Part shown: positions 38,073 to 49,260 of the stretch, one piece after another | Numbering within the stretch: position 1 is the first letter of the stretch | How the letters are laid out: every line of letters starts with the position of its first letter | Assembly: GCF_963678635.1 (NCBI RefSeq) | Contig: NC_087067.1 | Location: 6,736,647-6,800,646 of the forward strand | DNA: 64,000 nt | Direction of reading: 5' to 3' | Source of the DNA: Symsagittifera roscoffensis | Lineage: Eukaryota; Xenacoelomorpha; Acoela; Convolutidae | The notes under the pieces: model-generated | Database searches by the model: none | What the model saw: the letters and a program-made list of their open reading frames with translations, nothing else | Told to the model about the DNA's origin: nothing | Position numbers and translations under genes: made by a program

Positions 38073-38309
38073 TTCCAATTTCTTAAATATTACTGAGCTT
38101 GCATATAAACAATTAAAGCTAGAGCTGACAATATTATTTGCAGTAATGTGGAATTGAAAAGCAAGGTCTTAACCATTGTGAACACAGAGGAGAGTACAAA
38201 TTATAACAAGAACTGTCGTTTTGAATTGCATAGTTGTTAAAAATTAAGATTGGAGAAATCAAAAACTACATTGTTATCACTAAAAAAATTTTTTTTGAAT
38301 GTTTGAAAT

Positions 38310-38393
38310 TTGAAGTTTAAGCCAACGCACGGAGAATTTTTTGGAATAGCAGTCCCAAGCCTCAACCACTCGGCTACTCTGTCTCAAAAGACC
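38310..38393 (-). ncRNA. tRNA-Ser(GCT)-like pseudogene in repeat unit 2
   Basis: Same tRNA-like stretch, with the decayed B-box region (GGCTTAAACTT on minus) visible upstream of the unit start on the plus strand. Confidence 0.6.
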
Positions 38394-39524
38394 ATAAAGC
38401 AAGCAATACTGAACGAACAATGTTTTCGATAGGATTGAATCAGTGACATTTCAAAATGGCATATCAGTACTAAATATTATGACTAATGAGTTAGCTACCG
38501 AAAGCAACGAAATTAAATTGCAGCAAAATTAGGCGAAACTGAGATGGTTGAACTAAAAAAAATTTCTCAAACCGGAAAATTTAGACGGATTAGTGTAAGT
38601 TTCGGTACAAAAATGATAGACGGATCAAATTTTGTCACGTTGTTTTTTTGAGCAAAATCATGGGATGTATGATCAAAAAACTACGCTTTTGTTTTCGAAA
38701 CATTCATTTTTTTTTGAAATGTTCATTTTAATTTTTCGAGAGCAGCGTATGACCCCTTAAACTCCTAAATTGACAAACATAAAAAATATCCCTCTTAAGT
38801 AACTGTTGGAATTTGCCTGAATTTTGCCAGAGCGTTCGTATGAGGAAAATATTCGAATCTATGATGAAAAAAAAAATGTTTTTGCCGCCTTGTAAATGTT
38901 TTTGCACAAACCTAGTTTTTAGAGTGTTTGTTGTGTTTGTTGGGTAGGTAAGGGGGTTTGGTCTGCTCTGCAGTTTTTCAGAATGACATTTTTACAAGGT
39001 TATTTTTGATTTTGAATTTTTGCTTTAGAAAACGTTTTGCGTTTAGAAAAAAATTGAAAAAGTCTTAATCTGTAAAATTTCGCCATGACCAGGCCAAACT
39101 GAGCACTGGATAGCACAATTGTTGGATCGCGGACTGTCAGAAAGCGATTATAGCTAGTTATTCTGAATTTCGCTACTGTAAGTGGATTCTGCTAAGTGTG
39201 AGTGGAATTCGCAAATGTAAGTGAAATCTGCAGACTTTGTCAACGGAATCTGCAAACGCAAGCGGGTTGTGCAGACCGTAAGTACTTTCCAATTTCTTAA
39301 ATATTACTGAGCTTGCATATAAACAATTAAAGCTAGAGCTGACAATATTATTTGCAGTAATGTGGAATTGAAAAGCAAGGTCTTAACCATTGTGAACACA
39401 GAGGAGAGTACAAATTATAACAAGAACTGTCGTTTTGAATTGCATAGTTGTTAAAATTTAAGATTGGAGAAATCAAAAACTACATTGTTATGACTAAAAA
39501 AAAATTTTTTTAAATGTTTGAAGG

Positions 39525-39608
39525 TTGAAGTTTGAGCCAACGCACGGAGAATTTTTTGGAATAGCAGTCCCAAGCCTCAACCACTCGGCTACTCTGTCTC
39601 AAAAGACC
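39525..39608 (-). ncRNA. tRNA-Ser(GCT)-like pseudogene in repeat unit 3
   Basis: Same structure as in unit 2, B-box-like GGCTCAAACTT on the minus strand. Confidence 0.6.
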
Positions 39609-40729
39609 ATAAAGCAAGCAATACTGAACGAACAATGTTTTCGATAGGATTGAATCAGTGACATTTCAAAATGGCATATCAGTACTAAATATTATGACTA
39701 ATGAGTTAGCTACCGAAAGCAACGAAATTAAATTGCAGCAAAATTAGGCGAAACTGAGATGGTTGAACTCAAAACAATTTCTCAAACCGGAAAAGTTAGA
39801 CGGATTAGTGTAAGTTTCGGTACAAAAATGATAGACGGATCAAATTTTGTCACGTTGTTTTTTTGAGCAATTTCATGGGATGTATAATCAAAAAACTACG
39901 CCTTTGTTTTCGAAACATTCATTTTTTTTTGAAATGTTCATTTTAATTTTTCGAGAGCAGCGTATGACCCCTTAAACTCCTAAATTGACAAACATAAAAA
40001 ATATCCCTCTTAAGTAACTGTTGGAATTTGCCTGAATTTTGCCAGAGCGTTCGTATGAGGAAAATCTTCGAATCTATGATGAAAAAAAAATGTTTTTGCC
40101 GCCTTGTAAATGTTTTTCCACAAACCTAGTTTTTAGAGTGTTTGTTGTGTTTGTTGGATAGGTAGGGGGGTTTGGTCTGCTCTGCAGTTTTTCAGAATCA
40201 CATTTTTACAAGGTTAATTTTGATTTTGAATTTTTGCTTTAGAAAACGTTATGCGTTTAGAAAAAAAGTGAAAAAGTCTTCATCTGTAAAATTTCGCCAT
40301 GACCAGGCCAAACTGTGCACTCGATAGCACAATTGTTGGATCGCGGACTGTCAGAAAGCGATTATAGCTAGTTATTCTGAATTTCGCTACTGTAAGTGGA
40401 TTCTGCTAAGTGTGAGTGGAATTCGCAAATGTAAGTGAAATCTGCAGACTTTGTCAACGGAATCTGCAAACGCAAGCGGGTTGTGCAGACCGTAAGTACT
40501 TTCCAATTTCTTAAATTTTACTGAGCTTGCATATAAACAATTAAAGCTAGAGCTGACAAAATTATTTGCAGTAATTGGAATTGAAAAGCAAGGTCTTAAC
40601 CATTGTGAACACAGAGGAGAGTACAAATTATAACAAGAACTGTCGTTTTGAATTGCATAGTTGTTAAAAATTAAGATTGGAGAAATCAAAAACTACATTG
40701 TTATCACTAAAAAAATTTTTTTTAAATGT

Positions 40730-40814
40730 TTGAAGTTTGAGCCAACGCACGGAGAATTTTTTTGGAATAGCAGTCCCAAGCCTCAACCACTCGGCTACTC
40801 TGTCTCAAAAGACC
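40730..40814 (-). ncRNA. tRNA-Ser(GCT)-like pseudogene in repeat unit 4
   Basis: Same structure; one extra T in the T-run between anticodon arm and variable region. Confidence 0.6.
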
Positions 40815-41475
40815 ATAAAGCAAGCAGTACTGAACGAACAATATTTTCGATAGGATTGAATCAGTGACATTTCAAAATGGCATATCAGTACTAAATATTA
40901 TGACTAATGAGTTAGCTACCGAAAGCAACGAAATTAAATTGCAGCAAAATTAGGCGAAACTGAGATGGTTGAACTCAAAAAAATTTCTCAAACCGGAAAA
41001 GTTAGACGGAATAGTGTAAGTTTCGGTACAAAAATGATAGACGGATCAAATTTTGTCACGTTGTTTTTTTGAGCAAACTCATGGGATGTATGATCAAAAA
41101 ACTACGCTTTTGTTTTCGAAACATTCATTTTTTTTTGAAATGTTCATTTTAGTTTTTCGAGAGCAGCGTATGACCCCTTAAACTCCTAAATTGACAAACA
41201 TAAAAAATATCCCTCTTAAGTAACTGTTGGAATTTGCCTGAATTTTGCCAGAGCGTTCATATGAGGAAAAGTTTCGGATCTATGATGAAAAAAAATGTTT
41301 TTGCCGCCTTGTAAATGTTTTTCCACAAACCTAGTTTTTAGACTGTTTGTTGTGTTTGTTGGGTAGGTAGGGGGGTTTGGTCTGCTCTGCAGTTTTTCAG
41401 AATGACATTTTTACAAGGTTATTTTTGATTTTGAATTTTTGCTTTAGAAAACGTTATGCGTTTAGAAAAAAGTGA

Positions 41476-43880
41476 AAGATGTCGGATTTCTAAAAACAGT
41501 AAAAAAAATACATCAACTAGAGTGTCTGAAAAAAAACGTTTAGTTTTCTTTTGAAAACTTTCTTTTTCGCATTGGTCATTTAGGCATTTATTTGGCTTCA
41601 GTCATGAACAAAAACGGATCAATCACTTTATTAGTTGAATAGATAGAGGCTGGCAAAATCTTAATCAAAATTTGAAAAAGTTTCAAAATTTGTAAACTCT
41701 TTTCCTAAATCAGCTCACATCTAAAAAATTAGGTTCCTTGTTCAAAGAAGCGTTACATGTTTCCTAAACGCATACTCTACTGACTCAGCATAAATTTTAC
41801 GCATGAGTTTGTCGATGTTTTCATATGATGGTCGTTCTGCTCGAAAACAACCTAATACATTTTTATTATTTTGATTTTTTGGCTCTTTGCTATTTCTCAT
41901 GGAAAATTGCGGTGGACGGACTCTTAAGTCAAGACTGAGGGATGTGTACGTGGGCTTTCCAATGGATTAGTTCGGTTCGGCACACTGTTCTTCAAGATTG
42001 AGAAAATGGCACACTGTTCGTAATGGCACACTGTTCTTCAAGATTGAGAAAAACAATGGGTTTTTCTCGAAGTTTCTCCTGAATATTTCTACTGTGAAAT
42101 GCAATGCCAAATTTTTTAACATCTGAATTTTAGTTACTTCCCTATACAAGCTTCGAAAAACGTCTTTTTGATCAAAAGTTAGAGTGAATTTTATGTTTCG
42201 AGGAAAGGAAAGATGCAAAACTTATTTGGGTTGTTTCCCTTTTTTGAAGAGCATACTTGAAACCTTAAGCCCTCTTCAAAATGGTGTTAGTAGTTCTTCC
42301 TTCTTTAACTTTTTGTTAGGGATATAATGAAAATCAAACTAAAACCAGAATGATCTATATACAAAAAAAAATGTTCATCTCTACTGAAAACTGATGACGA
42401 AATTGACAAAAAAATTTCGCTTATAGGACAATATAAAAACAAAAAAAAATGAAATCATATGTCAATAATCATATTGTTATTGAAAATCTACAAATCTTTT
42501 TATTATAAGGCACATTAAATAAGAGGCATCTAAATTTGTGACAACGAACTTTTTTAAAGTTTGTTATAGTAAATTCCCACCCATCCCTTCTTAATAAAGT
42601 ATTTTTTGGTTATCTTATTTTGATTGTTAGACAATATCAAAAAAACTTACTATTTAAGTTTTGTTGATATTTGAAGAATTTTTGCTGTCTTTTCGTCTAT
42701 ATGATCTAAGTTTTAAGAAAAAGACGAATAGATTTTGTTTATGGAGATGCCACCCGACAGGCTGATGCCTTTTTCCGTTTTCTCGCAAGCCGAACTATAT
42801 TAAAACCGTACAATAGCATAGAACGTATGGTTATAATTTTTGGCTTATATCTTATAACCATTGAGATAAGAGGTAATAGTTTGACAAAGAGCCAATTATT
42901 TGACAGAATTAGTTTATCTAATGAGCATTGAGATCGCATAGAGAGGGTGGCATGATCGAAAAACTTTCAATTATGTAATGCCAATTAATGAACCATTGGA
43001 GAAACTTTCCAGCATCATTAATAATCAACGAACCACAAAAAATTTTGAGTCAGCGGAAAATCTGAGAGTCAAAAATCAATGTCACAAAAATATTTCAAAA
43101 TTATTAATAAATATCATTCCTCTGTTCAGCAAAAGTTGATGATAGCTACATCAGTAGTATTGTATGGTGTCCCGGATCCTAATGGGAGGTTCTTTCCTAA
43201 GGGGGATGGGGGTCCTCACGTAAAGCAAAATCCCAGGAAAGGAGTCCATAATTTTTTGTAGCACCCTCATTCTAGGATTTTTTAAATGAAAAAAAAATTT
43301 CCTCCCAAATAGCAGAACACCCCCTATTCAGGATCTTGCTTAAATTAGCTAAACAAAAAGGAACACGATACAGAATTTTCTCTAATTCCAATTTTTGGGC
43401 TCCTAATTATTGGTCCTGGTTAAGTATATGAATCATATTAACTGTTTTATTTGTTTAGCAATGAAAATGGAATTGACTCTTATGGTGTATAGTAAAAATA
43501 AGTTGTCGGCATTTTTGGCAGCTTAGCTTAACTGTTGGCAGTAGTAATCTATTCTTTAACTCGAGCTATAATTTATGGTGAAAAGGCAGTAAATTGAAAG
43601 CACTTTCCAAAAGTTGCGGTTTTTTCTGGGCAAAATATAGCAAATGGTAATTTGGTCAAATTTTGCAAAAAGAAAACAAAAACTAAGGAAAATTGGTATA
43701 CTGAAGATATTGAAAATGAACAGTTACAATTAGGAGCCTTTTCAACCACGAAAAAAACTGAACTTTTTATACTCTGTATAGAACGCTACGTCGTGTTTTT
43801 CGAGGAGCAAAATAAATTTTGAGTAAAGAACACGAGTTAATTTGCAAAGAACAATTTTATTTGAGTGAGCTTCAACAGAT
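41476..43880. other. Intergenic region, no gene seen
   Basis: AT-rich. The only structure noted is a short direct repeat: GGCACACTGTTCTTCAAGATTGAGAAAA occurs at about 41979-42005 and 42023-42051, separated by part of the same motif. A moderately G-rich stretch at 43160-43250 has an open frame without recognisable features. Confidence 0.5.
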
Positions 43881-43886
43881 TACTCG

Positions 43887-44990
43887 GTGCTTTTCTACAA
43901 AACCAAAAACAATGGTACTGTGAGTGATCTAAACATTGTGCTGATTATGAAAACGTCTTCGAATATTAATTTGGTTTTAACTGACTATGGGTTGAAAAAG
44001 ACTTGGAGAAAAAAATCCGTCTACGTTTCAACAAGCTATCGAAATACAAAAATTTCCGATGGTTTAATTGATTATTTACCACCAATATTTTGAACAATCT
44101 AAAGGTATCTGCAAGGTCTTTTTTATTTCCACTGGCTTAAAATGTAACAGGATAACTCTTTTTGATTTAAAAAAAAGTCACGAAATTTTTACGTCTTTGA
44201 AACAAACTCATCCTGATAATTCTAACTGACGAAACTTTTTTCTAGTTGCATCTTCACCGTTTTCTGTTAGTTCTGATAATCTTAACTACAACATTTCAAT
44301 TAAGTTGAGACTTTATGGTAGCTTGATTGGTATTAATACCTCTTCCTTGGACAAATACTTTAAAAATTCCAAAATTACACGATTGCACGCTATTTTGAAC
44401 GATGCGGCCGGATTTTTACATCGGTGTGTAATCAAGAGGGTCTTACATAGTGTTACATGTTGTCCTGGAACTGTAACAAAAGTTTATTGGGACATTTAAG
44501 TGGAATAGCTTTCTGCCTTTTCATAAAGTTGAAAAAACCGGAAATTTATCATTTACTAGAATGCTAAGCGAGAAATCAGTTGTGCTTGAAGTGGAATGCT
44601 TTCGTTACAAGGAAAATGCCTTCATGTTTCAAGAATTAGTAATAACAACTTAAGAACACAGCGACGGATTCTTTTTTTTTACCTCTAGTGAATTTCAATA
44701 TACTACCACAGCTCAAACAAAAATTTCCAACTGGTTAACAATTTATTTGAACGGTCTTCTTTGGGGAAACGTTGATTACCTTTACGTAAATTTGAACGAA
44801 TTCTTCAGAGTTTTGTGTTGAGAAATCTTGGTGCCCTTTTTCAGGCTAAAAGAAAAGAATAGATAGATGTTTTTTTGGCAAAGTACTTGGAACGAAAAGT
44901 TGAAAACCTAGATGATTTGGGTTGTCCTCGGGTTGAAAACTTATATTTTAAAATTATTCAAGTTGCAATAGGAATATAACTCATTACAAC
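43887..44990 (+). pseudogene. Unassigned degenerate coding-like stretch upstream of the ATPase remnant
   Basis: Open pieces at 43887-44093 (ending YLPPIF) and 44305-44499 alternate with stops. Composition resembles the adjacent element genes. A polymerase B or other early gene of the element would be expected somewhere, but I recognise no motif, so no function is given. Confidence 0.25.
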
Positions 44991-45106
44991 TCCAGGAACC
45001 ATTGTGCCCTGAAAAAAAGTAAGGTTTTTTATGATTGATTGAAAATTGAACAACAACGAGAGATCACCGAAAGTGGAGATATACCTATCACCAAATTCAA
45101 TGCTTT

Positions 45107-45700
45107 GTGCATGGACAAGAGCAGCTTAAGGAAGAAATACCGGTCGAACGTGATAAAGACAAAAAATTAGAAGAGAAAACGATAGACAGTCCTAAAGTAT
45201 TTCAACACAGTTACAGGTTTTGGAGAGAACAAATTTGTAAAAACCATAATTGCAAGCAAAAACAATTCACCAAAAAAAATTCAACAGAGTCCACGAACAA
45301 ATCTTAAAACATTAGATAACCGAGTAGTCGAAAATCGCCCTTCGGTATTTGAGATTCATATCCCAGCAAGAAATTGGTTGGATTGTTGTTTTGTCAACAC
45401 ATCAGATAATAAAATCATTATTCTGATGGTGGTGGGTTGGCAGTCTCTGGAAGCACAACACACAGCTTGTCGTCAATTAGATCAGTCTTTAAGATATCAT
45501 GTTTATATCAAAAAATATGCTCACTTCATTTTTTTTACGATTCAACAATTTTAATTGGTGTACTTATTCGTCATCAAAACTCAATTTTGGCCAGGGGAGG
45601 TTTTAGCGAAAATGCATTAAACATTTGTTTGAAAAAAATATGCGAAAAATTTCTGAATGGCTAACTCATAGTTACAAAACTATTTAATCGTTCCAAAGGT
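45107..45700 (+). pseudogene. Packaging ATPase (FtsK/HerA-type) remnant, tentative
   Basis: A first open piece (45107-45307) ends with PKVFQHSYRF. A change of frame then gives GFGENKFVKTIIASKNN, which resembles the beginning and Walker A region (G-x-x-x-x-G-K-T/S) of Polinton ATPases, with the loop damaged. Further on, NTSDNKIIILMVV sits where the Walker B strand would be expected, and a C-terminal piece runs to about 45664. Frameshifts separate these parts. The position upstream of integrase and capsid genes agrees. The assignment rests on pattern similarity only. Confidence 0.4.
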
Positions 45701-45760
45701 TTTTTTCAAAGAAACTCGTTTTTTTAAAAAGACCACTCCATCATACTAGTAGCTTTTTTT

Positions 45761-45822
45761 GAGGAGAGTACAAATTATGACAAGAAAGATCATTTTAAAT
45801 TGCATAGTTGTTAAAAATTAAG
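45761..45822. repeat. Fragment of the 1.21-kb tandem repeat inside the Polinton relic
   Basis: GAGGAGAGTACAAATTAT and TGCATAGTTGTTAAAAATTA match the same stretch of the tandem unit (for example at 38189-38250) at about 56 of 62 positions. It lies between the ATPase remnant and the integrase. Confidence 0.75.
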
Positions 45823-46029
45823 TTGTTAAAAATTACCAAGATTGAGAAAAAATTGTTGAAATCTAAATACAGTGAAAAAGGTGCCGCGCTATTTGGTAGT
45901 GTTAATTACTTGATAAAAACTACCAAAAGTTTGCAATGAAAATGTAATTATTTCCTTCGCATTGAACCTGCATACACAAATTATCGAACTGTCATCCAAA
46001 AAATGCCGCGAATCAAGGTCAAAAATTAG

Positions 46030-46704
46030 GATATCTACAAAATCTGGTCATTAGATCTGGCCTATTTTGATAAACTTGCCAAGTAAAACCATCTTGTTAA
46101 TATCTGCAATTGACTGGAAGTCCTGCTATCTTAGAGTGAATTCCTTGAAATCAAAGTATGCTGCTACAAGAGCAGAAGCGTTTAAGCTAATGATAACGAC
46201 AAAACAACCAAAAAAGTCTGGGTGGACAAGAGCTGAGAGTTTAAAGGGTCCTCCGAAGCATTGTGTAAAAAAAGTCATAAAAACATATAGCACAGAGAGC
46301 GAGAAAAAGTCCGCATTCGCTGAAAAAATATCCGTTCCATGAAAAATCTGAAAGAAAATCTTACATACTCATACAAAGAAAAATTGCAAGGTTTTGACAA
46401 TGCAATTATTTTGAAAAGATATAAGTTCACAAACTTTGCACGAAACAGAGTAACCAAAACAAATGGTCCTCGCCTGGTTTCATTAACAGCAGAACAGTCG
46501 TTGAACTTAGTTCCGATTGCAGAGCTTTATGTTGGTGATTTCGTAAGACTCGCCAAAGTAGACAAATCTTTTCGCAAGGGTTACAAACAGTCATTCTACG
46601 ATGAACTGTCTGAAGTTTTTGACATACCAACACCAAATCCTCCAACATATAGTTTGATTGATACTAACAGAGAACCGTTTGAGGGAAAACTTTACGAGTC
46701 TTAA
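46030..46704 (+). pseudogene. Polinton-type integrase (rve/DDE), frameshifted
   Basis: Would catalyse insertion of the element DNA. Readable parts: WSLDLAYFDKLA (first catalytic Asp region), YLRVNSLKSKYAATRAEAFK, then KVWVDKS (second Asp) in a neighbouring frame, TESEKKSAFAEK (catalytic Glu region), and the C-terminal domain from 46339 to 46704, continuous for 121 codons with RLVSLTAEQSLNL, YVGDFVRLAKVDK, FRKGYKQSF and the SH3/chromo-like end EPFEGKLYES. In-frame stops near 46085 and 46109, two compensating shifts near 46205-46260 and one near 46325 disable it. The C-terminal part is unusually well preserved. Family: integrases of Polintons and the related transposon-derived genes of nematodes and other invertebrates. 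Confidence 0.85.
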
Positions 46705-46743
46705 CTAACTCGCGTTCTGGAGAAGGAGGAATCACAAAAAATC

Positions 46744-47457
46744 ATGACTGAGGGCACTTCCAGCCTTTTCACCCATAAATTTCCTCCACCTTTCACAGTT
46801 ACACTTGTTGCATCTGCAACAATGAACGTTTTTAAAGATAACACTCTGGCCAACTTCCCTACTCAAGTAAACAACGTTACTAAAAATAACATTGTGTACT
46901 ATTATAAGGGTCGTGTTATAGCAAGCATGAAAATTAAGAAAGACAAGATTTCCCAGTCTTAAAAGGAGAAACTAAAAAAAGAGAGTATACGAGCATTGAG
47001 CAAATACTGGTTGAAATTCGTCTGAAGACAGAAGTAGAGAAATTGGATTACTTTCTTGATCGCATAAGAAAGACATCTTCCATTATGGCTGCATTATTGG
47101 GAAGCTATAGCTTTTTCAAATCCACAAATTTCTATTCTACTTTGATTCAAAGGTGTAAGAGATTGAACTAGTTATAGGTAACAAACAAGGAAGCACGAAA
47201 CATAGCACATCCACTACGCAAAATCTTTCTGCTGACTATCCCGTTGATGTACGTGCTGGTACTCAGATTTGTTTCTTTACCTGGACAAAATTCACTATCA
47301 AATAGTCGGAGACACAAAAGCACCACTGTTACGAGTCATTGATACAAATCGTCGAGCTAAAAAAGGTTACGCATGTACATTAGAAAAACAATCAAAAAAC
47401 AAGCAGGAGGAGGAAGTAGATCTCCAAAAAGTCATCCAAAAAAATCAAAGGTCGTGA
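46744..47457 (+). pseudogene. Minor-capsid (penton-like) protein remnant of the Polinton
   Basis: The N-terminal piece at 46744-46959 has FTVTLVASATMNVFKDNTLANF, the kind of start found in Polinton/adintovirus minor capsid proteins (jelly-roll, virion vertex). The middle is scrambled. A C-terminal piece is readable at about 47205-47340 in two frames: SADYPVDVRAGTQ then MFLYLDKIHYQIVGDTKAPLLRVIDTN. Several frameshifts and stops intervene. It follows the integrase directly and precedes the capsid gene, as expected for the element. Confidence 0.6.
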
Positions 47458-47471
47458 AACGAAAAACGTGA
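47373..47471 (+). CDS. Small basic protein of the Polinton relic
   Basis: A 32-codon frame from ATG to TGA, rich in Lys/Arg with a GGG motif (KKQAGGGSRSP, SKVVKRKT); beyond the stop, basic residues continue (RVISRKR), so it is probably truncated. Polintons and adenoviruses carry short basic core-type proteins between minor and major capsid genes, which is the position here. It overlaps the end of the minor-capsid remnant in another frame. Function is inferred from position and composition only. Confidence 0.4.
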   Translation: MYIRKTIKKQAGGGSRSPKSHPKKSKVVKRKT

Positions 47472-47569
47472 CGCGTCATTTCAAGAAAACGACTTGCATA
47501 GAGAAGTCGCTCTGATTTCTATTCAAGGTCTACAGATTATTTCTAATTGAATCCCGAGTAAAGCAAGTC

Positions 47570-48740
47570 ATAACTTGTTGAACTTAATTGAAAACTTTCC
47601 CTTGTCACTTTTTTCAAAATGCTGCAACCCAAAAAATTGGAACTTCCTACTCTCCAAATGGTCCTGTGCTCGAGTTTGATTTACTCGGCGACAGAAATAA
47701 ATTCATCAATAATCAAGATACTCGATTGGAAATAATTGCAAGAGTTCTTCGAAGCAATAGAACCTTGCTTCGATTGCATTCTACAGACGCGGCAATTATA
47801 GATACTCAGTATTTTGTTACCAATTCTTCATCTTCATTGTTTTCTGAGTGTACATTGTCTCTGAATGGTGAGAAAATATTAACTAACAGCACGATTTTTG
47901 CCCATCTAAGCTTTATTGAGACCAATCTTTCATACGGTAATGATGCCAAAAAACATGATTGGCTTGTCAAGGTTGTTATTATCAGGAAAACCATCAGCTT
48001 TTGACCGTACTGGATAGAGAGCTGAGGATGTTGCGGAATGTGAGGCTCTCGTTGCAGTTTCGATCGAGCTAAAGCGATTTGGTAAAATTGCATGCGACTT
48101 CTTGTCGTGTGACAAGTATCTATTTAGCGGCATGACAGTTAGATTGTCTCGTAGACGTTCACTGAACGACTTTGTGGTCAAATCTAAACACTGTAAGGTT
48201 CAAACAATCGCAGCTAATCTCTATGTCAGAAAGATGAATCTGACTGACTATGTTCTCTCATTGACAGAAAAAAACCTTGTTGAAGAACCCGGCCATTTAT
48301 AATTACCTTGACGTAGTGCCAAAAACGTTTCTCGCAACTGCAGGAATATAAAGCTGGCGACAAGAGTTGTTTTATCAAAAGAATATGTGCGAAGAAAGAT
48401 AGTAGCAATGAGCATAAACGAAGCATATTTGGGTACTAACAGGAAAAAACCTTTACTTTACTAAAAGTTCATGTTGAACTAGATAATTGTAAACAGAAAC
48501 AGCTCATCCATTGCCGGAACTCTAATCTCAACAACAAAAAAGGAAAAAAATTACGAAACGCTTGAAGCTTTTGGTTTTGTGTTGAACACTTGTCATGGAG
48601 TCCTTCTCGCTAATTAGGATAAATTTTTTGTTACGGCTTTTGATCTCAAGCCTGTTCAAATTTGACGCTAGCCGCGATAATAAAGTCGAATTGTGCATTA
48701 TGGGAGAGCGTACATCAACAGTTTATAAGCGTTCAGACAA
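47570..48740 (+). pseudogene. Major capsid-like protein (double jelly-roll) of the Polinton, degenerate
   Basis: Would build the virion shell. Piece 1 (47588-48004) has GPVLEFDLLGDRNKFINNQDTRLE and SLFSECTLSLNGEKILTN followed by FIETNLSYGNDAKKH. Piece 2 (to 48299) has CDKYLFSGMTVRLSRRRS, FVVKSKH and LYVRKMNLTDYVLS. Piece 3 (to about 48480) has FLATAG and KIVAMSINEAYLG. Piece 4 reads FGFVLNTCHGVLLAN and FFVTAFDLKPVQ near 48575-48660. The order and spacing follow major capsid proteins of Polinton/adintovirus type (including the nematode F54H12.2-like family). Frameshifts separate the pieces and stops occur, so no capsid protein can be made. Confidence 0.7.
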
Positions 48741-48799
48741 AAAATACCAAAAACACTCTTGTGATCAAAACTAGAAATTATTAACCGTTGTAAACATTT

Positions 48800-49260
48800 G
48801 AAAATTGCTATGGAGGTTTTTTCGGTAGATTTTGCAAGCTCTTCAATGTCAAAAACGATTATACATTCAATTTTGTAAATTCTTCACCCTCGGATCATCC
48901 TGGAACCCACTGGTTGCTTTTTTGCTCAAACTGGAGAGCAGATAATCTTCGCAGATCCCCTAGGTAAATGTTTTTCCCCTCGTGTACAAGAATATGCGAC
49001 GTACAATTCACGAGGGAAATCAACTACTAATGAAAAAACCAATACAATCAACCGATTCAGTGTTATGCAAATTTTAATGTAATTATGTTGCAACTGATAT
49101 AATTTTAAACAGATTTCCAATAAATTTCAAACTTACTGATCAAGATTTGATAAGTTTTGCGAACCACAAGTTCTTCTAAACTATTTTTTTGATGTTTTGT
49201 GTGAAGTTTAAAAGTTTTTCTTAATTCATTCTTATCAACAGCAGGTTTTCTTTATTTTTC
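48800..49260 (+). pseudogene. Adenain-like cysteine protease remnant of the Polinton
   Basis: One frame reads GGFFGRFCKLFNV, then SPSDHPGTHWLLFAQTGEQ and IIFADPLGKCF. The pattern of a strand, HW, and D/Y-F-D-P-G is that of adenovirus-type maturation proteases around the catalytic His. The downstream Cys region is broken by stops near 49030-49110. Position after the capsid gene fits the element. Not functional. Confidence 0.6.

Larger units (their letters stand above)
37117..41475. repeat. Tandem repeat, ~1.21-kb unit, at least 3.6 copies
   Basis: Units start at 37117, 38330, 39545 and 40750 (CGGAGAATTTTTTGGAATAG), giving periods of 1213, 1215 and 1205 bp. Adjacent copies differ by scattered substitutions and small A/T-run indels. 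The last copy stops at about 41475, where AAAAAGTGAAA continues into unrelated sequence. Each unit has a tRNA-Ser-like start on the minus strand, GTAGGTAAGGGGGTTTGG-type sequence in the middle and a ~20-bp minisatellite near its end. No frame is conserved through all copies, so it is not a gene array. Confidence 0.96.
43880..49260 (+). mobile_element. Decayed Polinton/Maverick-type (virus-like) DNA element
   Basis: Plus-strand remnants in the order ATPase-like, retroviral-type integrase, minor-capsid-like, small basic protein, major-capsid-like, adenain-like protease. This combination of integrase with capsid and protease genes is characteristic of Polintons and related adintovirus-like elements. 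Every gene carries stops or frameshifts. No terminal inverted repeats or complete DNA polymerase B could be found, so limits are approximate and the element is probably truncated. This is an inactive genomic relic. Confidence 0.75.

Noticed and set aside
40387-40689. 100-codon minus-strand frame in the third 1.21-kb unit
   Set aside because: The sister units carry a frame-changing indel in the same place, so the frame is not maintained.
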